This document shows positions 26,973 through 36,574 of a stretch of DNA of 64,000 bases, piece after piece. The stretch spans positions 372,001-436,000 of the forward strand of contig NC_013037.1 of the NCBI RefSeq assembly GCF_000023125.1, given 5' to 3'. Positions within the stretch are counted from its first letter, which is position 1; every line of letters starts with the position of its first letter. The position numbers were made by a program, and so were the translations under genes. The notes beneath the pieces are model-generated. The model was not told the origin of the DNA. It made no database searches and saw only the letters and a program-made list of their open reading frames with translations. This DNA is from Dyadobacter fermentans DSM 18053. GTDB lineage: Bacteria; Bacteroidota; Bacteroidia; Cytophagales; Spirosomataceae.

Positions 26973-28337
26973 CTATAACAAATTGGGCTGCTGTACTTTC
27001 GTTTTGTCGAACATCGGGACTGAAATGTAGAAGCACGTGCCTTCGCCAGGCGTGCTTTCCAGCCATATCTTGCCGTTTTGCGCGCGGATGAACTCCATAC
27101 AGAGCATCAGTCCCAGACCGACACCTTTCTCATTATCCGTTCCAAATGTGGATTCGACATTGAGCGAAAAGATGGACTGCTGCTTTTCCGGCGACATGCC
27201 AATGCCATTGTCGCGCACCGAAATGAGGCAATGCGTGCCTGCGGCCTCAGCTTTCACGTAGATATGGCCTCCGGTGCGGGTGAATTTGATTGCATTGCCG
27301 ATGATGTTGCGGAGGATGAGCTGCATCATGTCACTATCCGCATAAATGCTCGCGGAAGGATCGAAATAGTAATCCAGGGTGATGTTTTTACGGGCTGCAA
27401 TATTGCGTTCGAGGTTCAGGGTCTGTTCGAAAAGCGTGCGGATATTCAGCTGTTCCATATTTACCGACACCCCGTGAAGCTGTGATTTGGACCAGTCGAG
27501 CAGCTTCGAGAGCATGGCCATCGTGTTCTTGGTCGAATTGAGGAGGTCGTTTTCAATGTCTATCTTCTGCTCTTCTTCGAGGTCGTGCTGGGTAAGCAGT
27601 TCGAGGAAGTTCTGGATGCTCGCAAGCGGCGAACGGAGGTCGTGTGCTACAATGGACATCAGCTTGTTTTTCTCCGCATTCAGTTTTTCAAGCTCTTCAT
27701 TCTGCTTCACGATCTGGAAGTTCTGAAGTTCGATCGCCTTCGACTTTTCCAATGCCGAGGCTTTCTCGCGCTCGTAACTGCCGCGGATGTAGTGCACACT
27801 GAAATACGTAATCGCCGCCACCACCGCATAGGCCGACATATGGTCCACAAAGCGGTTAGAGCGCGTAGTGTAAGTGTCGGGAATGAGGTAAGGATAGTAA
27901 AATTCGATCAGGCAAAGGATGATGAGGATGGTGACATTCACCGGAATCCAGACCTTGTATTGCTCGGCCGGGCTCATGGCAATGCTGAGCAGCAGGATCA
28001 GCAGCAAAAACAGGTCCGTGGGTCCGCGCAGGCCGGAATTGAGGAAATAATTGACGATAAACAGCGAAAGCCCGACGATATTGGCGAGCAATGTGCTGAT
28101 ACTGACCAGGTTTTTAAATCGCGATGCATAGTAAAGCACCCCCGTGATGACCAGCACGATAAGGCTGGCCAGCGCGATTTTCGGCAGTCCTATCGCATAA
28201 TTGAACGGGACATTATAAGTGAGCGCAAAGATCGATATCAGGCACACCGAATGAAATATTCGGGCGTTAAGGGGAAAGACTAACGGGTCGCCGGATAGTT
28301 TGATCCACGTTCGATAGATTGAATCTTTGAGAGGCAA
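26973..28337 (-). CDS. Membrane sensor histidine kinase
   Basis: A 454-residue kinase with about six transmembrane segments (roughly 28-42, 48-70, 80-98, 106-122, 130-147, 168-186) and no large extracytoplasmic domain, so it probably senses a membrane-borne or small signal. A coiled coil (190-225) leads to HisKA with His232 in SIVAHDLRSPL. The HATPase shows LRNIIGNAIKFT (N box), RDNGIGMS (G1) and KGVGLGLMLC (G2). The start is a TTG; no ATG is available before the middle of the protein, and a promoter-like TATATTTG 23 bp upstream supports this start. No response regulator is adjacent. It is upstream of the DeoR gene, 99 bp apart. Confidence 0.92.
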   Translation of the reverse strand: MPLKDSIYRTWIKLSGDPLVFPLNARIFHSVCLISIFALTYNVPFNYAIGLPKIALASLIVLVITGVLYYASRFKNLVSISTLLANIVGLSLFIVNYFLNSGLRGPTDLFLLLILLLSIAMSPAEQYKVWIPVNVTILIILCLIEFYYPYLIPDTYTTRSNRFVDHMSAYAVVAAITYFSVHYIRGSYEREKASALEKSKAIELQNFQIVKQNEELEKLNAEKNKLMSIVAHDLRSPLASIQNFLELLTQHDLEEEQKIDIENDLLNSTKNTMAMLSKLLDWSKSQLHGVSVNMEQLNIRTLFEQTLNLERNIAARKNITLDYYFDPSASIYADSDMMQLILRNIIGNAIKFTRTGGHIYVKAEAAGTHCLISVRDNGIGMSPEKQQSIFSLNVESTFGTDNEKGVGLGLMLCMEFIRAQNGKIWLESTPGEGTCFYISVPMFDKTKVQQPNLL

Positions 28338-28359
28338 GATGTGCAGGGTTTCGTTCCTA

Positions 28360-28367
28360 CAAATATA
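28360..28367 (-). promoter_or_regulatory. Candidate -7 element (TATATTTG on minus strand)
   Basis: An exact TAnnTTTG match 23 bp upstream of the TTG start of the membrane kinase; a TTG lies about 22 bp further upstream, slightly longer than the usual 19-21. It supports the TTG start. Confidence 0.45.
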
Positions 28368-28426
28368 ATGTACCCGTTTTCATTATGCACAAGTAGAATT
28401 AATATTAATTGATTTGTGGAGATTCC

Positions 28427-30844
28427 CTATCCTTTGATGCGGTTCAGCTCATCTTCCGAGCCCGATCTCCGGCTCCGCGCCGCTTTGATTTCCTTGCTTC
28501 CGAAGCGGTAGTTGAAATTGACCCGCAGCATTTGCCCTTCGAACCGGAACCGCAGTCGCGTTTCGATGCCTGCATAAGCCGAAGTGTAGCCGCCCCGGGC
28601 CGTATGGAACACGTCGCTGAACGTCATTTTAACGCTCGCATTCTCTTTCCAGAACTTCTTTTGCACGCCCACATCCACCATGCCCATCTGCCAGTTATAG
28701 TCGATCCGGCGGTAGGGCGAGTTGTACCAGCCGCTCAATTCCACAGTCCAGTTGTTTTTGAGCTTAAATGTGTTCTGCCCGTTGAGGTTGAATGCGGTGG
28801 TGCGGTTGTTGACGATCAAGCCATTGTCCAGTGCCGCTTTCCAGAGATTATGGTAGCCGCTGATATTGAAATTCAGTTCCCACCATTTCGTGATCGGGGT
28901 GGTGAGGCTCACGTCGAGGCTGTAACCCTGGGAATAATCGAGGTTTTCGGTGATGAAGTAGGTACGACTGCTGTCGTAGGGAATGCGCAGACCCACCACG
29001 GGAAATTTCGTGCGCCTGTACCCGAGTGAGGTCGTGAGTATGCCTTTGTATACATGCGAGAGTTTGAAACTGTTGGCATATTCGGGTTTCAGGAATGGGT
29101 TGCCTTTGGAATACACGAGTTCATCTACACGATATTCAAAAGGATTCAGGTTTTGGTAGCTCGGGCGGTTGATGCGGCGACTGTAATTGAGGTTCCAGGT
29201 GTGGTTTTTCGACGCCCGGTAAGAAATGGCCCCGCTCGGAAAGAAGTTCAGATAGGTCGTATCCACTTTGTCGAGGTCGTTGTGCTTGTAGCTCGTCAGG
29301 TCGCCGAGAGATTTGGTGCGCTCGGCGCGTATGCCGGCCTGCAAATCCCACTTTTTGCCCAGTGAAATATTGTAATTGATATAGGCCGCATACACGCGTT
29401 CGAGGTATTTGAAGCGGTTGCTGCGATTGGTATCAATCACTTCCACATTTTTGAGGACATTATAGAAGTTAAATGTATTGTCTGAATTCACATCCGACAG
29501 TTTCGCACCATAGCCCAGTTTGCCTTTTTTGAACGGCTGCTCGTAATCGACCTTGAAGGATCTGATGGTAATGTCGACGGGCGTTTCGGTGACGTAGTTG
29601 CGTTCGAGCGGTTCTTCGCTGGTTGTGCGGAAATGGTATTTGTTGGGCTGGTAGCTTACCCCGCGTGAAGAAAACCAGCCGTAATCGGCGTCGATGTTCA
29701 GTTCATGCCCGGTGGTGTCGGCATAACGGTAGTTGACGTTCAGGTTGAGGTTTTTGTTCTTTTCGGGGTTAGAAGTTCGCGACGATAGCAGCAGCGAATC
29801 GGCCATCAGATTGTTGCGTTTGCTGATGAACGTTTCGCTTTCACCACCGCCGTTGTGGTTGCTGATGCGCCCGTTGGCGCTGAAACCGAGGGTGTTTTTG
29901 GAATTGATGAAATAGTCGGCCCCGATTTTGGCGCTGTGCGTGGTGTCGCGCCAGATGCCGTGCCATATTTTGTTGTAGGCCACGTTGTTAAGGATCTGGT
30001 CGTCGTACGTCGTGTTATGCCACGCGCCCTGGTTGAAGCCGTAGTTGCCGAAAACGTTGAGTTTTTTATCCCGGTGGTTGAGGTTCAGAGACGCATTGTA
30101 TTTTGGGGTAATGCCAAACATGCCTCCCAGGCTGACGTTGCCATTGGTGCCGAGTTTCGCATTCTTTTTCAGGCGAATGTTGATGATGCCCAGGTCGCCC
30201 GCCGCGTCGAACTTGGCGGAAGGGTTTGTGATGATCTCGATGGCTTCGATATCGGCCGAGTTCATGCTTTTCAAGGTCGATGCGAGGTCTTTTCCGGCGA
30301 GGGGAGAGGGGCGGCCGTCAATATAAATCCTAACCCCGGTTTTGCCGCGCACGAGGATATTTTCTTCCCTGTCCACCTGCACGCCCGGTGAGCGCTGCAA
30401 CAGGTCGAGTGCATTGGAGCCGGTGGCATTGATGCTCGCCTCGACATTGAAAACCATCCGGTCATTTTTCACTTCAATGAGCGGCTTGCTGCCCGTTACC
30501 TTCACCTCGTTGAGCTGATTGGCCTCGGCTTGCATTAAAATCGCCGCAAGGCTCACATCCTGGCCCGCCACTTCGAATGTGGGCGACTGGTACAATTGCT
30601 GTCCCACGGCCGTAACGCGTACAAAGTATTTGCCATCCGGAATGCCGGCAATTCTGAATTCCCCCTGAACATCAGCTACATCCGCTTTAACGAGCGTGGA
30701 ATCTTTGGCCAGGTTGACCGACACGGCGGCGAAGCCTACCGGTTCTTTTTGCTGGTTGCCGACGTGGCCGCTTACTGAGTATGTTTGCGCGAAGCTCGTA
30801 AATGAAATGGCATGGAGTAACAGGCAGAGTAACGTTTTCTTCAT
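28427..30844 (-). CDS. TonB-dependent-receptor-like outer-membrane barrel protein
   Basis: An 805-residue protein with a signal peptide (LLCLLLHAISFTSFAQ), a carboxypeptidase-D-like domain (about 20-100), a plug-like domain (about 120-230: LLQRSPGVQVDREENILV, IYIDGRPSPLAGKDL, IEIITNPSAKFDAAGDLG) and a C-terminal barrel. The plug strand with NPSAKFDAAG is the signature of the outer-membrane beta-barrel group that resembles TonB receptors but lacks a SusD partner. The barrel region ends around RVNFNYRFGSKEIKAARSRRSG, leaving a basic C-terminal tail. The cargo is unknown; members are often induced with two-component systems. The hybrid kinase is divergent from it with 115 bp between starts, so a shared regulatory region is possible. 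Confidence 0.9.
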   Translation of the reverse strand: MKKTLLCLLLHAISFTSFAQTYSVSGHVGNQQKEPVGFAAVSVNLAKDSTLVKADVADVQGEFRIAGIPDGKYFVRVTAVGQQLYQSPTFEVAGQDVSLAAILMQAEANQLNEVKVTGSKPLIEVKNDRMVFNVEASINATGSNALDLLQRSPGVQVDREENILVRGKTGVRIYIDGRPSPLAGKDLASTLKSMNSADIEAIEIITNPSAKFDAAGDLGIINIRLKKNAKLGTNGNVSLGGMFGITPKYNASLNLNHRDKKLNVFGNYGFNQGAWHNTTYDDQILNNVAYNKIWHGIWRDTTHSAKIGADYFINSKNTLGFSANGRISNHNGGGESETFISKRNNLMADSLLLSSRTSNPEKNKNLNLNVNYRYADTTGHELNIDADYGWFSSRGVSYQPNKYHFRTTSEEPLERNYVTETPVDITIRSFKVDYEQPFKKGKLGYGAKLSDVNSDNTFNFYNVLKNVEVIDTNRSNRFKYLERVYAAYINYNISLGKKWDLQAGIRAERTKSLGDLTSYKHNDLDKVDTTYLNFFPSGAISYRASKNHTWNLNYSRRINRPSYQNLNPFEYRVDELVYSKGNPFLKPEYANSFKLSHVYKGILTTSLGYRRTKFPVVGLRIPYDSSRTYFITENLDYSQGYSLDVSLTTPITKWWELNFNISGYHNLWKAALDNGLIVNNRTTAFNLNGQNTFKLKNNWTVELSGWYNSPYRRIDYNWQMGMVDVGVQKKFWKENASVKMTFSDVFHTARGGYTSAYAGIETRLRFRFEGQMLRVNFNYRFGSKEIKAARSRRSGSEDELNRIKG

Positions 30845-30892
30845 AAATGGCTAATGTTCGTATAGCGCAAAGAGTAAGATTTGCGGTTTATG

Positions 30893-30922
30893 TTGCATTA
30901 GCCGGTAATTTTTCTACTTTTA
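30893..30922 (+). promoter_or_regulatory. Candidate promoter, TTG-N19-TACTTTTA
   Basis: A -33 TTG (30893-30895) and a -7 element TACTTTTA (30915-30922; one base off TAnnTTTG) are 19 bp apart, the proper spacing for Bacteroidota promoters. It sits 37 bp before the ATG of the propeller hybrid kinase. Confidence 0.45.
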
Positions 30923-30959
30923 GTCTATCGTCGACGTTTCTCTATCGAATGAAGTGCCC

Positions 30960-33900
30960 ATGAAAGCGCAATTCTACGGGTTAATATTGCTATTATGCGC
31001 GCTATGCTTTCAGCATGCGCTGGCGCAGGAGTTCGTGCCGCGGTTCAGGCGGCATACCACCGATCAGGGGCTGTCGCAAAGCCATGTGAGTGCGATTTTG
31101 AAAGACCGCCGGGGCTTTGTCTGGTTTGCGACGGAAGACGGCCTCAACCGGTTCGACGGCTATAAATACACCCATTACAAACACGACGCTGCGCAGCCGG
31201 CGTCCATTCACGACAGCTTCGTATTGTCGCTGCTCGAAGACGAAGCCGGTAAAATGTGGGTAGGGACCTCCACCGGCCTCGACCGCTATGATCGTGACAC
31301 CGATGGCTTCGTGCATTACCCGCATCCGCGCAGGAACCTCGCGATTCATACCATTTTCAGGGATAGCCGCAACCGCCTCTGGCTGGGTACCGATAAAGGT
31401 TTGTACCTGTTCGACCGCGCCCGCGGCACGTACCAGTTATTCACGTATGCGGGCCTGGATGCGCGGGCGGGTAGCGAGTTTGTGACCACCATTGCCGAGG
31501 GCCCAGGCTATATGCTCTGGATTGGAACCGAGCACGGGCTGTTCAAGCTGGATGTGGCTACGGGCAAAATGACCGCATTCCAGCCACGGAAACCGGCCGG
31601 AAACCGGTTGAATTCCGAGTGGATCAAGGCATTGGTTCATGATAGGAATGGCAATCTGTGGGTGGGCACGCACGGAGGGGGTGTATTGGTTATTGATCGA
31701 AATGGCGCCATCCTGCGGCATTTTACGCACAATTCTGCCGACCAGCGTAGCCTTTCTCATAACGACATTCTTTCGATGATGAAAGACAGCCTGGGGAGAA
31801 TGTGGGTAGGCACGGAGAACGGCGGGATCAGCATTTACGACCCTGCTACCGACCGCTTCACGTCCGTGCGCTATGATCCCGAAGACCGGCATTCGCTTAG
31901 CAATAATTCGGTTTACAGCATTTACGGCGACAATGCAGGCAATGTATGGGTGGGCACCTACGCTGGCGGCGTGTGTTTTTTACCCAAATTCGGGCCGAAA
32001 TTCGAAGCATTCCGCCAAAAGGCAAGTTCGGGGAATAGTTTGAGCAACAACACCGTGCTGGCTATTTGCGGCGACAGTACCGGAAATTCCGTCTGGATCG
32101 GGACCGATGGTGGCGGCCTCAACCGTTTCGACCGGAAAACGAAGCGTTTTACCTTTTACAGGCATCGTCCAGGCGATCCGCGCTCGATTTCGAACGACTA
32201 CGTGATCTCGGTGGTTTGGGTGGCGAAGGATGTGCTGGGACTGGGTTTCCACAATGGCGGTTTTGATTTTTTTAATGTCAGAACCGGCGAAGTAGAGGGG
32301 CACCACGTGGCCCGGGATGGCGATCCTAACAGCCTTTCAATCTCGGATATAAACAATATCACACGGGACAGGGACGGCAACCTCTGGCTGGGGACCTGGA
32401 AGGGCGGCCTGAATTTTTATAATACCAAAACACGCAGTTTCCGACAGTACCGGCACCAGTCGAAAGACCCATCGAGCATCAGCGCGGATATCGTCACGAC
32501 CGTTTACCAGGATCGGAAGGGAAATATCTGGGTTGGTACATTCGGCGGCCTAGACCTGCTACTGCCCGATCGGAAGGGTTTCAGGCATTTCAAGACCAAT
32601 TCAAAAGACTCTCTCAGCATTTCCCACGACAAAGTGCAATCAATACTGGAAGCTGAAAACGGCGACCTGTGGATCGGAACGGTAGGGGGCGGACTTTCCT
32701 ATTTCGATCAGAAAAAGCAGGTTTTTAAGTCGTACAGCGAGAAAGATGGGCTGGCTAGCAATGTCGTATTCGGTATTCTGCGCGACAGGCAGGGCTATTT
32801 ATGGATGAGCACAAACAGGGGCATTTCCCGTTTTAATCCGAAAACCAAAACATTCAGGAACTACGGCATTTCCGATGGACTGCCGGGTAACGAATTCCGT
32901 GACAATTCGCGGTTCCAAACCGCAGACGGCCAAATGTACTTCGGCGGCATCGACGGGTTTGTCAGTTTTTATCCCGATAGCCTTCGCTACAACGACTTCG
33001 TTCCGCCGGTGTACATTACGGGCTTCCAGATTTTCAACCGGCCTGTCAGCACCGCGAGCGGTCACCAGATCCTCAAACAGCAGATCAGCGAGGTCAAAGC
33101 CATTACCATCCGGCACGACCAGTCGGTGATCACCTTCGAATTTGCCGCATTAGGCTTCACCGTGCCGGAAAACAACCAGTATGCCTACATGCTCGAAGGG
33201 TTCGACAGACATTGGAATTACACCGGCAACCAGCGCACGGCAACTTATACAAACCTTGATCCGGGCACTTACACGTTCAGGGTGAAGGGGTCCAATAATG
33301 ATGGTTTATGGAATGAAAACGGCGTTTCCATGCAGCTTACCATCACGCCGCCCTTCTGGCTTACCTGGTGGTTCCGGTTGCTTTGCCTGCTCCTGGCGAT
33401 AGGCCTTGTTGTGGCCATCTACCGTATCCGGACGTACACGATCCGGAACCAGAAGCGCGTGCTCGAACGGCAGATTCAGGAACGGACGATCCAGCTGGAA
33501 CGCGCGATCAGCGTCCAGCAAGCCCTTGCAGAAAAAGCGGAGCTGGCAAACCGGGCCAAAAGCGCGTTTCTCGCCACGATGAGCCACGAAATCAGGACGC
33601 CGATGAACGGCGTGATCGGCCTGGCGTCGTTGCTGGCCGAAACGGAGCAGACGGAGGAGCAGCGCAATTTTACCAAGTCCATTCAGTCATCGGGAACCGA
33701 CCTGCTGAATGTAATCAACGATATCCTGGATATTTCCAAGATCGAATCCGGTAATATGGAGCTGGAAGAGAAGGAGTTTGCATTGCGGACGTGTATTTGT
33801 GAGGTAATGGACCTTTTCCGTGTCAAAACCGCCACGCAGCCGCTGAACCTCACCCTGAAAATTGATGACAATGTACCGTCCCGCATCATTGGCGACCGGC

Positions 33901-34424
33901 TGCGACTTGGGCAAATTGTGACTAACCTCGTCGGCAATGCCGTGAAATTCACGCCCGGTGGCGAAGTGGGCGTGCATGTGTACGTGCAGACGCAGGAAGG
34001 CGAGGAGGCTGTTCTCGGCTTCGAGGTGACCGATACGGGGATCGGCATCGCTGAGGATAAGCTCGATAAGCTGTTCAAGCCTTTTTCCCAGGTCGACTCG
34101 TCGACTACGCGGAAATACGGAGGAACCGGTCTGGGATTGGTGATTTGCGAAAAACTCACGAAGTTGATGGGCGGGCAGATTGAAGTGAAGAGCCCGCTCA
34201 ACCAAGGCAGCACATTCCGCTTCACGATCCGGGCGAAAGTGGCGCCCGAGTCGCACGAACCGGAAGAACCCGCACCGGGGCGCGACGATTCGGGAAAGAA
34301 ATTGCACTCGGACTTTGCAACCCGGTTCCCGATGTCGATACTCGTAGCGGAAGATAACAAAGTGAACCAGATCGTGATCATGAACACGCTGGGCAAGCTG
34401 GGCTACCGCGCCGACCTCGCTTAA
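30960..34424 (+). CDS. Propeller hybrid sensor histidine kinase (HTCS-like), cut in its receiver domain
   Basis: From the ATG at 30960 the protein is 1154 residues with a signal peptide ([18 protein letters not shown]). It has about 14 propeller repeats of the W-x-G-T-x-G-G-L/D type (for example [28 protein letters not shown]), enough for two seven-bladed sensor propellers, then a Y_Y_Y domain (about 725-795), a transmembrane segment (about 800-825, [18 protein letters not shown]), HisKA with His876 in [13 protein letters not shown], and HATPase ([31 protein letters not shown]). The receiver begins at [13 protein letters not shown] but is stopped after GYRADLA by a TAA at 34422-34424. The missing part continues in the same frame directly downstream. 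HTCS proteins sense oligosaccharides. Confidence 0.92.
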   Translation: MKAQFYGLILLLCALCFQHALAQEFVPRFRRHTTDQGLSQSHVSAILKDRRGFVWFATEDGLNRFDGYKYTHYKHDAAQPASIHDSFVLSLLEDEAGKMWVGTSTGLDRYDRDTDGFVHYPHPRRNLAIHTIFRDSRNRLWLGTDKGLYLFDRARGTYQLFTYAGLDARAGSEFVTTIAEGPGYMLWIGTEHGLFKLDVATGKMTAFQPRKPAGNRLNSEWIKALVHDRNGNLWVGTHGGGVLVIDRNGAILRHFTHNSADQRSLSHNDILSMMKDSLGRMWVGTENGGISIYDPATDRFTSVRYDPEDRHSLSNNSVYSIYGDNAGNVWVGTYAGGVCFLPKFGPKFEAFRQKASSGNSLSNNTVLAICGDSTGNSVWIGTDGGGLNRFDRKTKRFTFYRHRPGDPRSISNDYVISVVWVAKDVLGLGFHNGGFDFFNVRTGEVEGHHVARDGDPNSLSISDINNITRDRDGNLWLGTWKGGLNFYNTKTRSFRQYRHQSKDPSSISADIVTTVYQDRKGNIWVGTFGGLDLLLPDRKGFRHFKTNSKDSLSISHDKVQSILEAENGDLWIGTVGGGLSYFDQKKQVFKSYSEKDGLASNVVFGILRDRQGYLWMSTNRGISRFNPKTKTFRNYGISDGLPGNEFRDNSRFQTADGQMYFGGIDGFVSFYPDSLRYNDFVPPVYITGFQIFNRPVSTASGHQILKQQISEVKAITIRHDQSVITFEFAALGFTVPENNQYAYMLEGFDRHWNYTGNQRTATYTNLDPGTYTFRVKGSNNDGLWNENGVSMQLTITPPFWLTWWFRLLCLLLAIGLVVAIYRIRTYTIRNQKRVLERQIQERTIQLERAISVQQALAEKAELANRAKSAFLATMSHEIRTPMNGVIGLASLLAETEQTEEQRNFTKSIQSSGTDLLNVINDILDISKIESGNMELEEKEFALRTCICEVMDLFRVKTATQPLNLTLKIDDNVPSRIIGDRLRLGQIVTNLVGNAVKFTPGGEVGVHVYVQTQEGEEAVLGFEVTDTGIGIAEDKLDKLFKPFSQVDSSTTRKYGGTGLGLVICEKLTKLMGGQIEVKSPLNQGSTFRFTIRAKVAPESHEPEEPAPGRDDSGKKLHSDFATRFPMSILVAEDNKVNQIVIMNTLGKLGYRADLA

Positions 34425-34736
34425 AATGGCCTTGAAGTGCTTGAAAAAGTGGATAAGACCACCTACGACGTGATCCTGATGGACATGCAAATGCCGCAAA
34501 TGGACGGGCTAGAAGCGACCCGGCAGATCAAAGCCCGCGAAACTTTACATCCGTACATCATCGCCATGACGGCCAATGCGTTGCAGCAGGACAAGGAGCG
34601 GTGCCTTGCCGCCGGAATGGACGACTACCTGAGCAAACCCGTGATCCTCGACGACCTCGTGGAGCTACTGGAAAAGTGGGCACTCCGGCTCGGATCGTGG
34701 ATGCCGGACGCGGCAAACAAAAAGAGCAGCTTTTAG
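34425..34736 (+). pseudogene. C-terminal half of the receiver domain, separated by an in-frame stop
   Basis: The frame of the preceding hybrid kinase continues without shift after TAA 34422-34424. It encodes the second half of a receiver domain: NGLEVLEKVD, the phosphoacceptor motif VILMDMQMPQMDG, AMTANALQQDKERCLAAGM with the conserved Thr, and YLSKPV with the conserved Lys. Together with the 1154-residue part it would give one protein of about 1259 residues ending in a receiver without a DNA-binding domain. A GTG at 34437 could start translation, but the fragment lacks the first half of the fold, including the acidic pocket. It looks like a nonsense mutation (GAA to TAA would suffice), or a sequencing error. 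Confidence 0.85.
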
Positions 34737-34745
34737 GGCTGCTCT
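34723..34745 (+). terminator. 8-bp hairpin at the end of the hybrid-kinase locus
   Basis: AGAGCAGC (34723-34730) pairs with GCTGCTCT (34738-34745) around a 7-nt loop. The stop codon of the receiver remnant lies in the loop. No T-run follows, so it is a weak terminator at best. Confidence 0.35.
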
Positions 34746-34783
34746 CCTGCGTTTGTAGATGATGAAGTGTTAATAAGCCTTTT

Positions 34784-34981
34784 CTAGTGTGTCGTTTTAT
34801 ATTGTGCTAAAAAATCCGTTCCAACCAGGCCGGATTCTGTCTCTCTCTTTGCTTTAAGCCGTTTGACGAAGGCAGCTGCATCATCGGCCAGCAACTCTTT
34901 AAGGTGCTTTCCTCCGAGATGGTCATAGTACCAAATCCATACCATTTTCTCCGAAACGATCGAATAATGCAGGCCCGTCAT
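34784..34981 (-). CDS. Small hypothetical protein, 65 residues
   Basis: The family is not recognised. The frame from ATG 34981 has a hydrophobic, tryptophan-rich N-terminal half (HYSIVSEKMVWIWYYDHLG) and a charged helical C-terminal half (KELLADDAAAFVKRLKAKR). There is no signal peptide, cysteine or metal motif. It is downstream of YtxJ on the same strand, but a perfect 48-bp stem-loop lies between them. The surrounding DNA is AT-richer than the rest of the window. It could be a real small protein or a fragment of one. Confidence 0.5.
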   Translation of the reverse strand: MTGLHYSIVSEKMVWIWYYDHLGGKHLKELLADDAAAFVKRLKAKRETESGLVGTDFLAQYKTTH

Positions 34982-35002
34982 GATTTCCGTTTGTTGATGT
35001 AC

Positions 35003-35050
35003 AAATATACTGGAATAAATCCATTTGTATGGATTTATTCCAGTATATTT
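35003..35050. repeat. Perfect 22-bp inverted repeat with 4-nt loop
   Basis: The arms 35003-35024 and 35029-35050 are exact complements (AAATATACTGGAATAAATCC at the left outer end) around a TTGT loop. It is AT-rich and lies between YtxJ and the 65-residue gene. It may be a terminator for YtxJ, an operator, or a remnant of a small mobile element. Confidence 0.9.
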
Positions 35051-35089
35051 TTCTAAAAACTTTCGGAAAGTGTTTTAACGGATTGAAAT

Positions 35090-35422
35090 TCAATTCAAAG
35101 ACGCCAGCGACTCTCGCAGCGAAACATCTTCGTGCGAAGCGTCGTAGATGCATTGCCCGCCTTTCACGACGAGGATCTGTGGAGATTCGTGCTCAACACC
35201 AAAACTGTTGGCAATCGCCATCGACTCCCTGCGGTTCTGGATCACATCTACAATATATATGGGAATTTGAACGTCGGAAGCGGCATTCACTTCTGATTTA
35301 AGCTGCCGGTAGGCCATCAGGCTGGTCATGCATCGCGGGCTGTGCTTATATATAATCGAGTAATCGGTTGATTGAAAAATATCCTCTACCTCTGCTTCAC
35401 TACTAATGGTAATCCAGTTCAT
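35090..35422 (-). CDS. ytxJ: Bacillithiol-system redox-active protein YtxJ
   Basis: A 110-residue thioredoxin-fold protein. The active region is IIYKHSPRCMTSLMAYRQL, with a single catalytic cysteine (Cys31) in the place where glutaredoxin-like proteins carry C-x-x-C, and the cis-Pro region is HESPQILVVKGG. YtxJ proteins are monothiol bacilliredoxin-like factors that remove bacillithiol from protein thiols. Bacillithiol is made by many Bacteroidota. No other bacillithiol gene is beside it. The ends of the gene are well defined by a typical Met start and a stop followed 40 bp later by a strong stem-loop. Confidence 0.88.
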   Translation of the reverse strand: MNWITISSEAEVEDIFQSTDYSIIYKHSPRCMTSLMAYRQLKSEVNAASDVQIPIYIVDVIQNRRESMAIANSFGVEHESPQILVVKGGQCIYDASHEDVSLRESLASLN

Positions 35423-35636
35423 AACCTGCTTAAAATTTTGTCAAATTATTTGCAACAGCCTACACAACATTGAAAAGGTGGTTTTTCATTCCATTGGAGC
35501 TGCAAAAGTGCGTGGGGGAGATGATTTGGGCTGAAATGCTGTGTGAGTGTGTGAAAATAAAATCTGTTACTAAACCCGAATGCAGACGTACCAAGAATGG
35601 AGAGTGAAAAATATGTAAACCTATAAGTTGATTTCT

Positions 35637-36188
35637 ATGAAAACCGATGGTATATTTGAAGTGGTGCCGGGAAGCTTGTATTCTGTCCGGTTTGCGGGTG
35701 AGTCGAAGCATGAATTGAGAAAGGTATTTGAGCTTTGGAATGACTGGGCGTATCTCGAATCATTTTTTGATGAGCATTATGCAGATTTGCTTGCATTTTG
35801 GGAAAATACCTCGGTTGAGGAAGCAGTGACAGCCACCATTGACGAGGCTCATAAGCTCGAAAAAGCGCTTTTACGTATCGCGCATTTGGGTAGGGACGGA
35901 GGTTTTGAAAATCTGTCCACATTGTTCAAGCCATTGCAACGTTACACGTGCGGACTGGAAAAACTGGAAAGGAGTAAGGCGCGGGGGTTTCGTATGCATA
36001 GCTGGCTGCGCATATATGCCATCAGATTGAGCGTGAATCACTTTGTGATAACGGGTGGCGCGATCAAACTGACACGAACGATGAATGAGCGGGCACATCT
36101 GGAAGAGGAGCTGCGGAAGTTGGATGCCGTTCGGGAGTTTTTGAAGGTTGATCAAAAAGATGAATTTGGGTTGTTTGAACTTTTCTGA
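35637..36188 (+). CDS. Possible toxin of a HigBA-like pair (RelE-type C-terminal half)
   Basis: The ATG at 35637 gives 183 residues. The family is not firmly recognised. The C-terminal half has a RelE/HigB-like run: SKARGFRMHSWLRIYAIRL, then NHFVITGGAIKLTRTM, then a terminal helix with AHLEEELRKLDAVREFL. In toxins of that fold a basic patch and a strand of this type touch mRNA or the ribosome. The N-terminal half (about 1-95) is longer than in typical HigB (about 110 residues), so this would be an extended or novel type. A Cro/C1-type helix-turn-helix protein follows after 12 bp, as expected for toxin-first toxin-antitoxin modules. Activity is inferred, not shown. Confidence 0.6.
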   Translation: MKTDGIFEVVPGSLYSVRFAGESKHELRKVFELWNDWAYLESFFDEHYADLLAFWENTSVEEAVTATIDEAHKLEKALLRIAHLGRDGGFENLSTLFKPLQRYTCGLEKLERSKARGFRMHSWLRIYAIRLSVNHFVITGGAIKLTRTMNERAHLEEELRKLDAVREFLKVDQKDEFGLFELF

Positions 36189-36200
36189 ATTTCAAATTAT

Positions 36201-36536
36201 ATGGATGCACTAACAAAACTAAAATTGACGGCGGTGCCGGACACCGAGTGGGTCAAAGACGCCGAATACAGGCAAGAAAATCGTTATTGGCTACGTGTTT
36301 CCGGCACAATTGCTCTGGCTGTTCTCAGAACGCTGCGCGAGAAGGGGATTACCCAGCGCGAGTTTGCCGGGTTGATGGGCTGTTCTCCGCAGTACATCAG
36401 CAAAATCGTGAAAGGCTCCGAAAACCTCACTTTGGAGACGATCTGTAAAATGGAAAAGGTGCTTCAAATCAAATTGATTGAAACACCTTTCAGCCATTTG
36501 CATGACGAAAAGCATTCGTCGCAGGCGGGGCAATAG
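36201..36536 (+). CDS. Helix-turn-helix (Cro/C1-type) regulator, possible antitoxin
   Basis: A 111-residue protein with an XRE-type helix-turn-helix at about residues 38-92 (LREKGITQREFAGLMGCSPQ and YISKIVKGSENLTLETICKM). The N-terminal 35 residues are a charged extension (AEYRQENRYWLRVSG), as in HigA-like antitoxins that use an extra segment to clasp the toxin. It is 12 bp downstream of the possible toxin gene on the same strand. It would repress the pair's own promoter. An ordinary transcription factor is the alternative. There is no other gene in the unit. Confidence 0.8.
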   Translation: MDALTKLKLTAVPDTEWVKDAEYRQENRYWLRVSGTIALAVLRTLREKGITQREFAGLMGCSPQYISKIVKGSENLTLETICKMEKVLQIKLIETPFSHLHDEKHSSQAGQ

Positions 36537-36574
36537 TCACTTAATGCCGGGAAGTTATCCCGGCGGAAAACCAG

